64,000 nt of DNA. It comes from Sphingobacterium multivorum. Its GTDB lineage: Bacteria; Bacteroidota; Bacteroidia; Sphingobacteriales; Sphingobacteriaceae. The position numbers and the translations under genes were made by a program. The notes under the pieces were generated by a model, which saw only the letters and a list, made by a program, of their open reading frames with translations, was not told the origin of the DNA and did no database searches. Below, one piece after another: positions 33,997 to 42,346 of the stretch. Positions within the stretch are counted from its first letter, which is position 1. Every line of letters starts with the position of its first letter. The stretch is from contig NZ_CP154261.1 in NCBI RefSeq assembly GCF_039511225.1, positions 1,116,001 to 1,180,000 on the forward strand, read 5' to 3'.

Positions 33997-34524
33997 CTAG
34001 ATGCCATAGCCTTCATTGAGGCAGCTGATACCCTTTGTGTCTTTTAAAGGAATAATTTTTTGGCTTTTGGTATCCATTCGCCATGCCTTGACGATTTTGT
34101 CGAAATATTCTTTGCTTTCATCGACCCGGCTAATGGCTATAATTTCGCTGTCTGGTTTGTCACCTTGCTTGCAGTTGCATAAGCTGAGTTGCTCGTTGGA
34201 CTTCAGTTTTTGAATATTGATGGTATCCAAAATCTTGTATTTGACTTTACCTTTGCTATCATCGGGCAACAATTCCTCTAAAATACAAACACCATTTTTG
34301 GCATTTGTAAAATAGCCGGCAGCAAAGCGAAAGTCTCCTTGGGTATTCTTGTCGGTTTCAATAAGCGCACCAGTTGTATAGGTATAAGATTTTAATTCAG
34401 CAATTTCATTGATCTCACGGAATACTTTCCCATATAAGGGGTTTTTCTGGTCGTTAACGGTCTTGAAACTGGACCAACTGCAAATGGATAGCATTGCAAT
34501 GGGTATAATTAGTATATATCTCAT
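33997..34524 (-). CDS. Exported hypothetical protein
   Basis: A 175-residue protein. ATG at 34522-34524 is preferred over an in-frame TTG at 34531. The signal segment is MRYILIIPIAMLSICSWSSF; a Cys at position 15 lacks a convincing lipobox. The mature part is polar with a LSLCNCKQG motif and GISCLNEGYGI at the C-terminus. I recognise no family. A terminator-like hairpin lies 14 bp upstream of the start. Confidence 0.7.
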   Translation of the reverse strand: MRYILIIPIAMLSICSWSSFKTVNDQKNPLYGKVFREINEIAELKSYTYTTGALIETDKNTQGDFRFAAGYFTNAKNGVCILEELLPDDSKGKVKYKILDTINIQKLKSNEQLSLCNCKQGDKPDSEIIAISRVDESKEYFDKIVKAWRMDTKSQKIIPLKDTKGISCLNEGYGI

Positions 34525-34538
34525 GGTTTTCAAAAATT

Positions 34539-34590
34539 AAAAACGTTGTTTAAGTTAACAAATCTTTCTGTTATATTAAACAACGTTTTT
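34539..34590 (-). terminator. 15-bp inverted repeat: AsmA terminator or leader hairpin
   Basis: Perfect arms AAAAACGTTGTTTAA (34539-34553) and TTAAACAACGTTTTT (34576-34590) have a 22-nt loop. On the minus strand it is 48 bp past the asmA-like stop and ends in T-rich sequence, so it can terminate that transcript. It also sits just before the next start codon, so it could equally act in the leader of the downstream gene. Confidence 0.65.
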
Positions 34591-34638
34591 ACTGCAGCAC
34601 TATTGTGTTGACAGACTTTACTAGAACTTATTGCAAGT

Positions 34639-37600
34639 TTATTTAGCCTGTGATTCTTGCGTCTTTTGAGATTCTTTATATACTTTGTTGTCCTCGTCAT
34701 CCATTTCCATGTCGAGATCCTCTTCTTTGTATTTTCCCATTTTTAAGTGAAAGTTATCTGGAGTGCCCGTAATTCGCATAGGTATCCCAAAGATTCCAAA
34801 AGGAGGTAAGCCCAGTCGAAAACCCAGGTTCATCCGTCCATCTAAGGTTACTTGACCTTCAAAACGAGGCCTGAATCCCATCATTTTCATTTTAGTGCGT
34901 TCGATGGTCATCACATTATTTTTGATATGGGATTTAATAACAACTTTTTTCACTTCGCCATCTTTCAATTTTTCCTTGGAAGTAGATTGACTAATTCCAT
35001 TAAGTAACTTGAAGCCTCTGAATTTAATTTGATTCAGTGTTAGGGATCCATCGCCGACGATGGAGGGCATTACTGGTTGCATATTGCCATTCAATAAACC
35101 ACCCAATTTATAATCCAATGAAACCAGGCCATAAGCATTTTTGGCAGAGCTAACCATTTCTCTGAATAGCGGTATCTCTTTGTAAGCGCGTTGAATATCA
35201 AAGCTGTCAGCTTTCACAGCATAATCAAAACTTGCTCTACGTGGATTTATAGGACGATAGCTTCCGTTCATATCTACTTTCAGTCCCGCTAGTTCAAAGT
35301 TTGTCTTATGAAGAATCATCTTACCGTCTTTTACCTGTAGGTCACCTTTGAAGTCTTTGATATTCATTTTATTATATGCTATGGCATTGACAAGCCCCAA
35401 GACCTGAACGTCCAAATTTTTGGGGAGAAGAACCACACCGCTTTCCGAAGAGCTTGCAGTCGTCGATGTGGCCGGAGAAGCAAAAACCATAAAATCATCC
35501 ACATTGATTTTCTTGCTGCTGAGTGTAAATTGCCCCTTTAACGGTGCTTGACTACTTGTTGCATAATTAATAATGTTGTTGAGATATCCTTTGATGGAAA
35601 TATCATTCTTCGCATAGGCTACCAAGAATTTATCGAAATTCATTTTCTCCTGATAAAAACTGAAGTTCCCACGTCTAATTGCAATAGGCTGTGGAAGCAT
35701 GTCGGACTGAACCTGGATGTTTCCAATACTTAACTGACCACTATTTTGGAGTCGGTTATAATGACCATTGGTGGCATCGCTCTGTAAACCTTTTAAACTG
35801 AAATCCGTATAGATAAAACCATCGACATTGGTACCATCTAATGCAAAGAGTTTATAAATAGGGCCGAGATTGAGCTTACCCTTGGATTGTATGCTGTACT
35901 TGATATTATTGAAGTTCTTGAGGTCTGCATTCAAGAAAAATGGTTCGCCCGCAAATGTAAATGATACCGGTAGGATTTTGACATTCAGATCCCGAAGTGA
36001 GCCTTTTTCGCTATTGACAAAGGCTTCGACCTGAATATTTTCCATCGGGATAGGATAATCATTTGACTTGATCAAGCCATTCTTCATCACGATGGATGTA
36101 TTGGTTTCGGGAAAAATGTTTCGTTTGAGATCCACATAACCTTTTGCCATAAGGTTGACATCCACCAACCCTGCCAATTCAACTTGTTTAATTGGATAGA
36201 AATTTTTGATATCTGCTAAATTAAATGAAGCTTTTAAATCCGAGTTGACAGCAATTTTATTAAAATCTGTTATTGAAATAAAACCCTTTATATAGTTGTT
36301 AAGCGCCTGAACAGAAATATCATGGATTGCTATTGATGCACTTTTTAATTGGCCATCGGGATCCTTTGCTTCCAGACGATAAGCAATTTTGTCCAACCCT
36401 TGTGGGAGGTTAGCCAATTTGAATTTACCATCGACGAGTGTATTTTTGATATCAAAAGTAGGAATGGATGCAATGTATTCCTGTTCGCGTTTTTGAAGTC
36501 CTACCTTACGAATAGCTTTGACGTATGTTCCGTCGATTTTTGCGTAAAGATTCCATTTTCCACCAAATGAAAAGTCAGGGAATTGTAGGGATTCATTGAG
36601 TTTACCGAGATCAAGATCACTTTTTATGTTAGCATGCACGGTTACAGGGTGTAAACCCGCAATGTTGCCCTGTGCATTGAAATAGCCTGAAGCAACTTTA
36701 AAGTCAAATTGTTTCAGATCAATTTGTAGTGAGTCTGGATTCAGTGCCGGCAAGTCTATCCGTAATTTTGCATTCCAGTCTGTTAGCGGATTGGTGGATT
36801 GTTTATACGCGAGAAAGCCATTGTTGACCATGAGTCCAAGGGAAAGATTAGGCATTTTGTTGTTGTCGACAATATAGTCTCCTTCTAAATTGACAAAAAC
36901 CTCCGATGTACCTTTCACGGAGAGGTCCTTGATCCAAGAAGCGTAGCTATTTGGGACTAATGAAAGTAATTCGGCCAAGGTGCTTTCCTGTGATTTTAAT
37001 TTAAAATCCAGGTGATAACCATGGGAGATAAAAGACAACAACCCACGGAAACGAACCGGTAATTGATTTATTTTAATATCATTTCGTTCGAAGACGAAAG
37101 ATAAATTATTGGTATTGATCCGTGTTAGCAAATTGGCATCGATCGACTTTTTGTCCACATACAATTCATTGTCAAAGGAAAATGAAAATGATGCAATTTT
37201 CGCACGTGTGTTCAAGTCAAAGATATTTGACATGAGATCTCCCTTACCCTCATATTCCAGATCTTTTGCCTCTATCTGAAGCGGAATGGAGCGATCTTCA
37301 TAATGGAGATTTGTTTTTTCAAGTTTAATCAGTTGGAAGGCTAAAGCACTGCTTTCGGAATTGTCTTGTGTTTTTGTAGCATCAGCGGAGCTAGATTTAT
37401 AAATATTGTAATTGGCATTTCCCAAAGAATCAACCAGGATGTTGATCTTCCCGCTGTTCACGATAAATTTGTCGATTACAATTTTAGATTTGAGAAGACT
37501 CATAAGGTCCACGCCAAAACTGACTTTTTTTGCAGCGAGCAGCGTGTCGTTTTTGAAAGGTTCGGCCCCTTTTAGTAAGACATCATCCATCGATGCAGTA

Positions 37601-37875
37601 AGCAAAGGGAATTGATCAAAGAAGGTTAATCTTACTTTGGAATAATTTAATTCACCTGTAATGTGCTCGTTTACGAGCGATTTGACCTTGCTGTTTACTT
37701 CATTTTCGAATATATAAGGAATAGATAATATGCTGATAACGAGTAGTACGGCGATGCTTGTAAAAACGATAGCGATACGTTTCACAACTTTTATAAATGT
37801 TGCTTTTGACACTTTGGAATTTTTTGTGGTTACAAAAATCAGAAAATTATTATTAATCTCAGTTATGTGATGCAT
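34639..37875 (-). CDS. AsmA-family envelope protein
   Basis: A 1078-residue protein with one N-terminal membrane helix (about 32-54, IAIVFTSIAVLLVISILSI) followed by a long periplasmic region of repeating beta-strands (KVSFGVDLMSLLKSKIVIDKF near residue 100; many 'VxAxxxxG' strands). It ends with the DUF3971/AsmA_2-like segment GDGSLTLNQIKFRGFKLL and an Asp/Glu-rich tail. AsmA-like proteins form grooves that move phospholipid to the outer membrane or affect its assembly. An in-frame GTG 57 bp downstream is an alternative start. Alone; divergent from the histidine kinase gene. Confidence 0.9.
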   Translation of the reverse strand: MHHITEINNNFLIFVTTKNSKVSKATFIKVVKRIAIVFTSIAVLLVISILSIPYIFENEVNSKVKSLVNEHITGELNYSKVRLTFFDQFPLLTASMDDVLLKGAEPFKNDTLLAAKKVSFGVDLMSLLKSKIVIDKFIVNSGKINILVDSLGNANYNIYKSSSADATKTQDNSESSALAFQLIKLEKTNLHYEDRSIPLQIEAKDLEYEGKGDLMSNIFDLNTRAKIASFSFSFDNELYVDKKSIDANLLTRINTNNLSFVFERNDIKINQLPVRFRGLLSFISHGYHLDFKLKSQESTLAELLSLVPNSYASWIKDLSVKGTSEVFVNLEGDYIVDNNKMPNLSLGLMVNNGFLAYKQSTNPLTDWNAKLRIDLPALNPDSLQIDLKQFDFKVASGYFNAQGNIAGLHPVTVHANIKSDLDLGKLNESLQFPDFSFGGKWNLYAKIDGTYVKAIRKVGLQKREQEYIASIPTFDIKNTLVDGKFKLANLPQGLDKIAYRLEAKDPDGQLKSASIAIHDISVQALNNYIKGFISITDFNKIAVNSDLKASFNLADIKNFYPIKQVELAGLVDVNLMAKGYVDLKRNIFPETNTSIVMKNGLIKSNDYPIPMENIQVEAFVNSEKGSLRDLNVKILPVSFTFAGEPFFLNADLKNFNNIKYSIQSKGKLNLGPIYKLFALDGTNVDGFIYTDFSLKGLQSDATNGHYNRLQNSGQLSIGNIQVQSDMLPQPIAIRRGNFSFYQEKMNFDKFLVAYAKNDISIKGYLNNIINYATSSQAPLKGQFTLSSKKINVDDFMVFASPATSTTASSSESGVVLLPKNLDVQVLGLVNAIAYNKMNIKDFKGDLQVKDGKMILHKTNFELAGLKVDMNGSYRPINPRRASFDYAVKADSFDIQRAYKEIPLFREMVSSAKNAYGLVSLDYKLGGLLNGNMQPVMPSIVGDGSLTLNQIKFRGFKLLNGISQSTSKEKLKDGEVKKVVIKSHIKNNVMTIERTKMKMMGFRPRFEGQVTLDGRMNLGFRLGLPPFGIFGIPMRITGTPDNFHLKMGKYKEEDLDMEMDDEDNKVYKESQKTQESQAK

Positions 37876-37989
37876 TTATTTTGAAAAGGGCTTGGATTAT
37901 GTCGTTTTTCATTGACAAGAGGCCGCGTTAAAGCCTTTCTTGCGAAGTGCTTTGCATAGGCTTTTAAAAATTTCATGTATTTTTGCGGC

Positions 37990-39342
37990 GTGAAATTTCG
38001 ATTTAAAAATGCCGAACAGAAGAATAGTATCATCCTGACTGCCTGTTTGTTTTTGTTGTTGTTGATTGGGGGAGGCTTGCTCGGTATTATCCATCATAAA
38101 GTAGACCTCCTTAAGAAGAGGATACTGATCGATTTTGCAGATGAGAATATGTTGCTTGTCAAAAAGCAATTGGAGTTGTTGCAGCAAGATCTATTCCTTT
38201 CGGAAAAAAAGATCTTAAATCAGCCCGCCTTTGATCTAAAAGAAAGTGCTGACTCGCTGTTGGTCGTTTTGCCGGTTGGACAAGCGGACGCTGTCAATCA
38301 GCGAATGCTTACCTTGTTACGCACACGGACAATAAATCACCGACTATATCACATTTATCTGGATGTAGTAAAATTGAATGCCTATTTCGCGGAACTCAAT
38401 TTCGGAAGACGAGCTTATTTCGAGATTTACGACGACCGTGGATTATGTGTGTATTCTCCAGATAATCGAAAGTGGGGTAAGCGGGCCAGTACAGCAGTTG
38501 CAAAACAAGGACAGATTGTGAAATCTGATTTTCTTCAGCTGGACGTTATGGTCAATTCGTATCCCTGTAACATTCTTTTAGTGGGTGGTGAAATCAAGGT
38601 GTATGTCCTGTTGCTGAGTATTGAAGAGGAAATCCAAGAATTGCTAACGTATAGCATCTTGCTTGGTGTGGGCTTGATGTTGGTAGCTATGGTGTTAATC
38701 TACTTTAATATCGTGGAGCGTCGCAAGATTCAGCAACTGAAACTGCAATCCCTGAAGCAAGAGAATGAATATACGCGCATGCAGTTGGTTCAACTGCGGC
38801 AGCAGATCAATCCACATTTTTTATTCAATACATTTGGGTCGCTTCAATACCTGATTGGAAAGGACAATGATCTTGCGAAATCTTTTATTGGCAAGATGAC
38901 AAAAGTCTACCGGAAGATGCTCCGCACAGATGAAGCCGAATGGTCATCATTGGGGGAGGAGTTGGAATTGGCCAAAGCCTATTTCTTTTTACAGCAGGTG
39001 CGGTTCGGAGCGGCTTTAAGTGATATGGAAATTCGGCTGCCAGCAACATGTTTGGATCGGAAAATTCCACGTTTGGGCCTGCAGATGCTGGTAGAAAATG
39101 CGATCAAGCATACCCGTATTTCGATCGAACATCCGCTGAAGATTCAGATCATCTATCTTGTTGAAGAAAACGTGCTGGAAATCCGCAATAACTGGCAGCC
39201 CAGACAGGGGGCAGAGCTGGAAGGTGAGGGGTACGGACTTAATTATTTAGCATCCATCTATCGTTATTATGCGATGTCGGGCTTCCGGTACGGGATAGAA
39301 TCGGACTTTTTTTCGGTATACTTACCACTCTCATCCAGTTGA
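37990..39342 (+). CDS. LytS-type (HisKA_7TM-less, His_kinase) sensor histidine kinase
   Basis: About 450 residues; GTG 37990 is a better start than the upstream 37975 codon because it gives a basic N-terminus (KFRFKNAEQK) before the first membrane helix. The layout is two membrane helices (near 15-32 and 220-240) enclosing a periplasmic sensor domain of about 180 residues with coiled-coil edges, then a cytoplasmic kinase of the His_kinase/HATPase pair. His276 lies in QQINPHFLFNTF, the N-box is LVENAIKHT and the G-box is GEGYGLNYL. Such kinases work with LytTR regulators; one is encoded at 47100-47825. Triple LytTR-like repeats follow 29 bp after its stop. Confidence 0.9.
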   Translation: MKFRFKNAEQKNSIILTACLFLLLLIGGGLLGIIHHKVDLLKKRILIDFADENMLLVKKQLELLQQDLFLSEKKILNQPAFDLKESADSLLVVLPVGQADAVNQRMLTLLRTRTINHRLYHIYLDVVKLNAYFAELNFGRRAYFEIYDDRGLCVYSPDNRKWGKRASTAVAKQGQIVKSDFLQLDVMVNSYPCNILLVGGEIKVYVLLLSIEEEIQELLTYSILLGVGLMLVAMVLIYFNIVERRKIQQLKLQSLKQENEYTRMQLVQLRQQINPHFLFNTFGSLQYLIGKDNDLAKSFIGKMTKVYRKMLRTDEAEWSSLGEELELAKAYFFLQQVRFGAALSDMEIRLPATCLDRKIPRLGLQMLVENAIKHTRISIEHPLKIQIIYLVEENVLEIRNNWQPRQGAELEGEGYGLNYLASIYRYYAMSGFRYGIESDFFSVYLPLSSS

Positions 39343-39723
39343 AAATGAAGAATAAAAGATGGTCGGTTTACGTGTTCATGTTTTTGTAGCGCGTGTTCAT
39401 ACCTTTAAACTGCGTGTTCATCGCTTTGCATACTTTTCTGTATAATATTTTTAACAAATTTGGCTCCTAATCTAGAAATATTAGTTCGTGGTTAGCCTAA
39501 TCCTATCCGATCAAATAGCATAAGTTTTAAGTATAAATGACTTGGAATTGACCTGCTTGGAATAGACAAAATTACTTTCTAATCGTTCTGTAGTAAGCTA
39601 AAATTAGCTTATGGATAACACGAGATAATTAGCTTGATGATCCGTCATCACTTTTGAAAAACACATGGAGTGCAACGAGCTCAGATATCACCTTTGAAAA
39701 CAAGGGCTCAAAATATTTATTTG
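39343..39723. other. Regulatory intergenic region of the protease-SusCD locus
   Basis: 381 bp. It contains the triple repeat at 39371-39421, an 8-bp-arm inverted repeat (TAAGCTAA at 39594-39601, TTAGCTTA at 39604-39611) and a near-exact direct repeat ATCACTTTTGAAAA (39647-39660) / ATCACCTTTGAAAA (39687-39700), 40 bp apart. A long untranslated leader for the protease gene is likely. Confidence 0.6.
39371..39421 (+). promoter_or_regulatory. Three CGTGTTCAT direct repeats at 21-bp period: LytTR operator
   Basis: Identical 9-mers at 39371-39379, 39392-39400 and 39413-39421 are each separated by 12 bp. LytTR domains are known to bind 9-bp direct repeats spaced by 12 bp with a GTT core, and GTT-C-A-T fits the right half of the family consensus. 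The site lies between the kinase gene and the protease/SusCD genes, and the matching LytTR regulator ends the same locus. Likely an activator site for 39724-47024. Confidence 0.75.
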
Positions 39724-42327
39724 ATGAAAAACACTTACACTAAGTTAGCCATAGGTCTTTTATTTTCCGCTGGTCTAATGCAATCTTGTTCATTATTGCA
39801 AACAGTAGGCCTGCGAAAAAAAGAAACGGTTACTTCTGCTAAAGATTCTATTGCCAAGAAAGATACGACAGCTGCGTACGACAAATTGCTTAAAGATGCC
39901 CGGGTTGATACTGGTATGTTTACGGTAATTCGTAAGGAAAATAATTACTATTTTGAAATTCCATTGAAGAAAATGGGGCGGGATATTCTGTTGATACAGA
40001 AGCTGTCCTCCGTTCCATTGGCTTTAAATGAGGCTGGGGTAAACAAAGGAATGAATTATGAAAATAAGGTCATCCGGTTTACACTCCGCAAGGAGAAGAA
40101 AGAAGTGTGGGTTTCGGAGATCAAACCTCAGGTGGAAGTCCCTAAAGGTGACGCAATAGCCGCTTCGGTATACGATAATTACCGCCCTTCTTATATTGAA
40201 TCTTTTAAGATTGAAAGTTATTCAAAAGATTCAAGTGCTGTTGTGATCAAAGTCAATAAGGTATTTGATGGTTCAGAAAAGAGTTTTACGGATGTGTTTA
40301 CTTCCTTGGGTTTGGGAACTTCACCTAAAAGCAGTATATCTACAGTTGAAGATATCAAATCCTATGCGAATAATATCGTTGTGAAGTCTGTATTTTCTAC
40401 CAAGGTGACGGAAGGTAATGAATCTGTACCGGTTTCTTTGGAAATTACAAGTAACCTTTACGAACTGCCTGAAAAGCCTATGGTTGCCCGGTTTGCAGAT
40501 CCAAGGGTTGGTTTCTTTACTTCGCCGCGTTGGTATTTTAACGATAAACAACAAGAACTGGATAAGAAAAATCTGGTCAATCGCTGGCGTTTGGAACCGC
40601 GTGACGAAGACAAAGCGCGCTATCTAAAAGGGGAGCTGGTCGAACCCAAAAAACCGATTGTCTTTTATTTGGACCCAGCGACCCCAAAACAATGGCGTCA
40701 GGCCATTATTGATGGCGTACATGATTGGCAGGCCGCCTTTGAAGCTGCTGGCTTCAAAAATGCAATTCTGGCCAAACAACAGCCCGATAGTGTCAAATTT
40801 GATCCAGACGACGCTAATGTTTCTTCTATTGTATACGCAGCATCTGCTCAAGCTAATGCCATGGGGCCATCTGTTGTTGATCCACGCTCAGGGGAGATAT
40901 TAGAAGCTGACGTGATTTGGTGGCACAACGTCATGACTATTTTGAACAGTTGGATGCGCATACAGACCGGTATCGTAGATACATCAGTGCGTGCTAATGT
41001 TTTCTCCGATGAGAAAATGGCACATGCCATTCGTTTTGTGTCGTCCCATGAAATTGGACACACGCTTGGATTGATGCACAATATGGGCTCTTCGGCAAGT
41101 TTCCCTGTTGATTCGTTGCGTAGCAAAAGCTTTACCGCCAAAATGGGGGGGACAGCTCCTTCCATCATGGATTACGCACGTTTCAATTATGTCGCACAGC
41201 CTGAGGATGGCGTAGAACAAATTACTCCCGTGATCGGTGCTTACGACAAGTACGCCATTGGCTGGGCCTACCGCTGGTACGGCAAAACGCAACCTTGGGA
41301 TGAAATCCCTTTGCTGAGAAAGGAAATTGATAGCCATGTACATGATCCTATTTATCATTACGGTGAACAGCAAGACTCTAAAAATATCGTTGATCCGCGG
41401 GCTCAATCGGAAGATCTTGGTGATGACGCCATGATGGCTGGCGAATATGGTATGCTGAATCTGCGTCGCATGATGCCTAATATTATCAATTGGACAACCA
41501 ATGTCGGCGATGATTACTACCGTGCCGGTAAATTGTATATGGGCGTGGTTGGACAATGGTATGCATATGCTGATCATGTTTTAAATAATATTGGTGGTAT
41601 TTACCTCGAAAATGCTGTTTTGGGTGATCAAAAAGATGCCTATAGCCCAGTACCAAAAGACAAACAACTACGTGCTTTGGAGTACCTCAAGAAGAATGTC
41701 TTTTACATGCCCGAATGGTTGTTCGTTCCGGAGCTGATGGCAAAAACTTTTCCATTGAAAGATTCTCCGATAGGACCATTTGAGTACGCTCCTTATAACT
41801 TACAACGTGAATTTCAATACGCTATGTTGTATAAACTGGTCAATGATGAACGTTTGCTGCGTATGGTTGAGATGGAAAATCTTTTCGGAAGTAAGAAAGC
41901 ATGGAGCGCACCGGAGTTTTTAACTTCTGTACGTCAGACGGTTTTTGCTAAAACCATCAGTGGGCAATCGTTGGATCTTAAAACACGGATGCTGCAACAA
42001 AACTATGTGGATGTGCTGATGGTCTCTACCAACAAATCGATGGAGAAACTAAATGCGAAGAAACTAGCAGGTATTGAGCAGCTGGTTGAAGCGACGCAAC
42101 CTGATCTATGTTTACATCCACAACATGCATCTTCTTCACAAACTGGACTGCGGAATGTACATGTCACTGGTATGATACGCACGTCCGATATGCTGACCTA
42201 TAAACGAGCTGAATTATATGAGATTTACCAGTTGTTGAAACAAAAGCAGCGGACTGGTGACGCGACGACAAAATCGCATTATATGGATCTTTTATTACGT
42301 ATTGCAAATACCTTAGAATTAAACTAA
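39724..42327 (+). CDS. Secreted zinc metalloprotease (DUF5118/DUF5117 type)
   Basis: An 867-residue exported lipoprotein. I chose ATG 39724, because the longer frame adds a non-signal prefix; the signal ends LMQSC. The catalytic zinc site is HEIGHTLGLMH (His442, Glu443, His446, His452), a metzincin-like HExxHxxGxxH, followed by the SIMDYARFNYVAQ Met-turn-like segment. N-terminal DUF5118 and DUF5117 regions precede it. It should cleave proteins at the cell surface or in the periplasm, feeding the SusC/SusD pair that follows after 19 bp. Confidence 0.92.
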   Translation: MKNTYTKLAIGLLFSAGLMQSCSLLQTVGLRKKETVTSAKDSIAKKDTTAAYDKLLKDARVDTGMFTVIRKENNYYFEIPLKKMGRDILLIQKLSSVPLALNEAGVNKGMNYENKVIRFTLRKEKKEVWVSEIKPQVEVPKGDAIAASVYDNYRPSYIESFKIESYSKDSSAVVIKVNKVFDGSEKSFTDVFTSLGLGTSPKSSISTVEDIKSYANNIVVKSVFSTKVTEGNESVPVSLEITSNLYELPEKPMVARFADPRVGFFTSPRWYFNDKQQELDKKNLVNRWRLEPRDEDKARYLKGELVEPKKPIVFYLDPATPKQWRQAIIDGVHDWQAAFEAAGFKNAILAKQQPDSVKFDPDDANVSSIVYAASAQANAMGPSVVDPRSGEILEADVIWWHNVMTILNSWMRIQTGIVDTSVRANVFSDEKMAHAIRFVSSHEIGHTLGLMHNMGSSASFPVDSLRSKSFTAKMGGTAPSIMDYARFNYVAQPEDGVEQITPVIGAYDKYAIGWAYRWYGKTQPWDEIPLLRKEIDSHVHDPIYHYGEQQDSKNIVDPRAQSEDLGDDAMMAGEYGMLNLRRMMPNIINWTTNVGDDYYRAGKLYMGVVGQWYAYADHVLNNIGGIYLENAVLGDQKDAYSPVPKDKQLRALEYLKKNVFYMPEWLFVPELMAKTFPLKDSPIGPFEYAPYNLQREFQYAMLYKLVNDERLLRMVEMENLFGSKKAWSAPEFLTSVRQTVFAKTISGQSLDLKTRMLQQNYVDVLMVSTNKSMEKLNAKKLAGIEQLVEATQPDLCLHPQHASSSQTGLRNVHVTGMIRTSDMLTYKRAELYEIYQLLKQKQRTGDATTKSHYMDLLLRIANTLELN

Positions 42328-42346
42328 TATATTAACATCTACCAAA

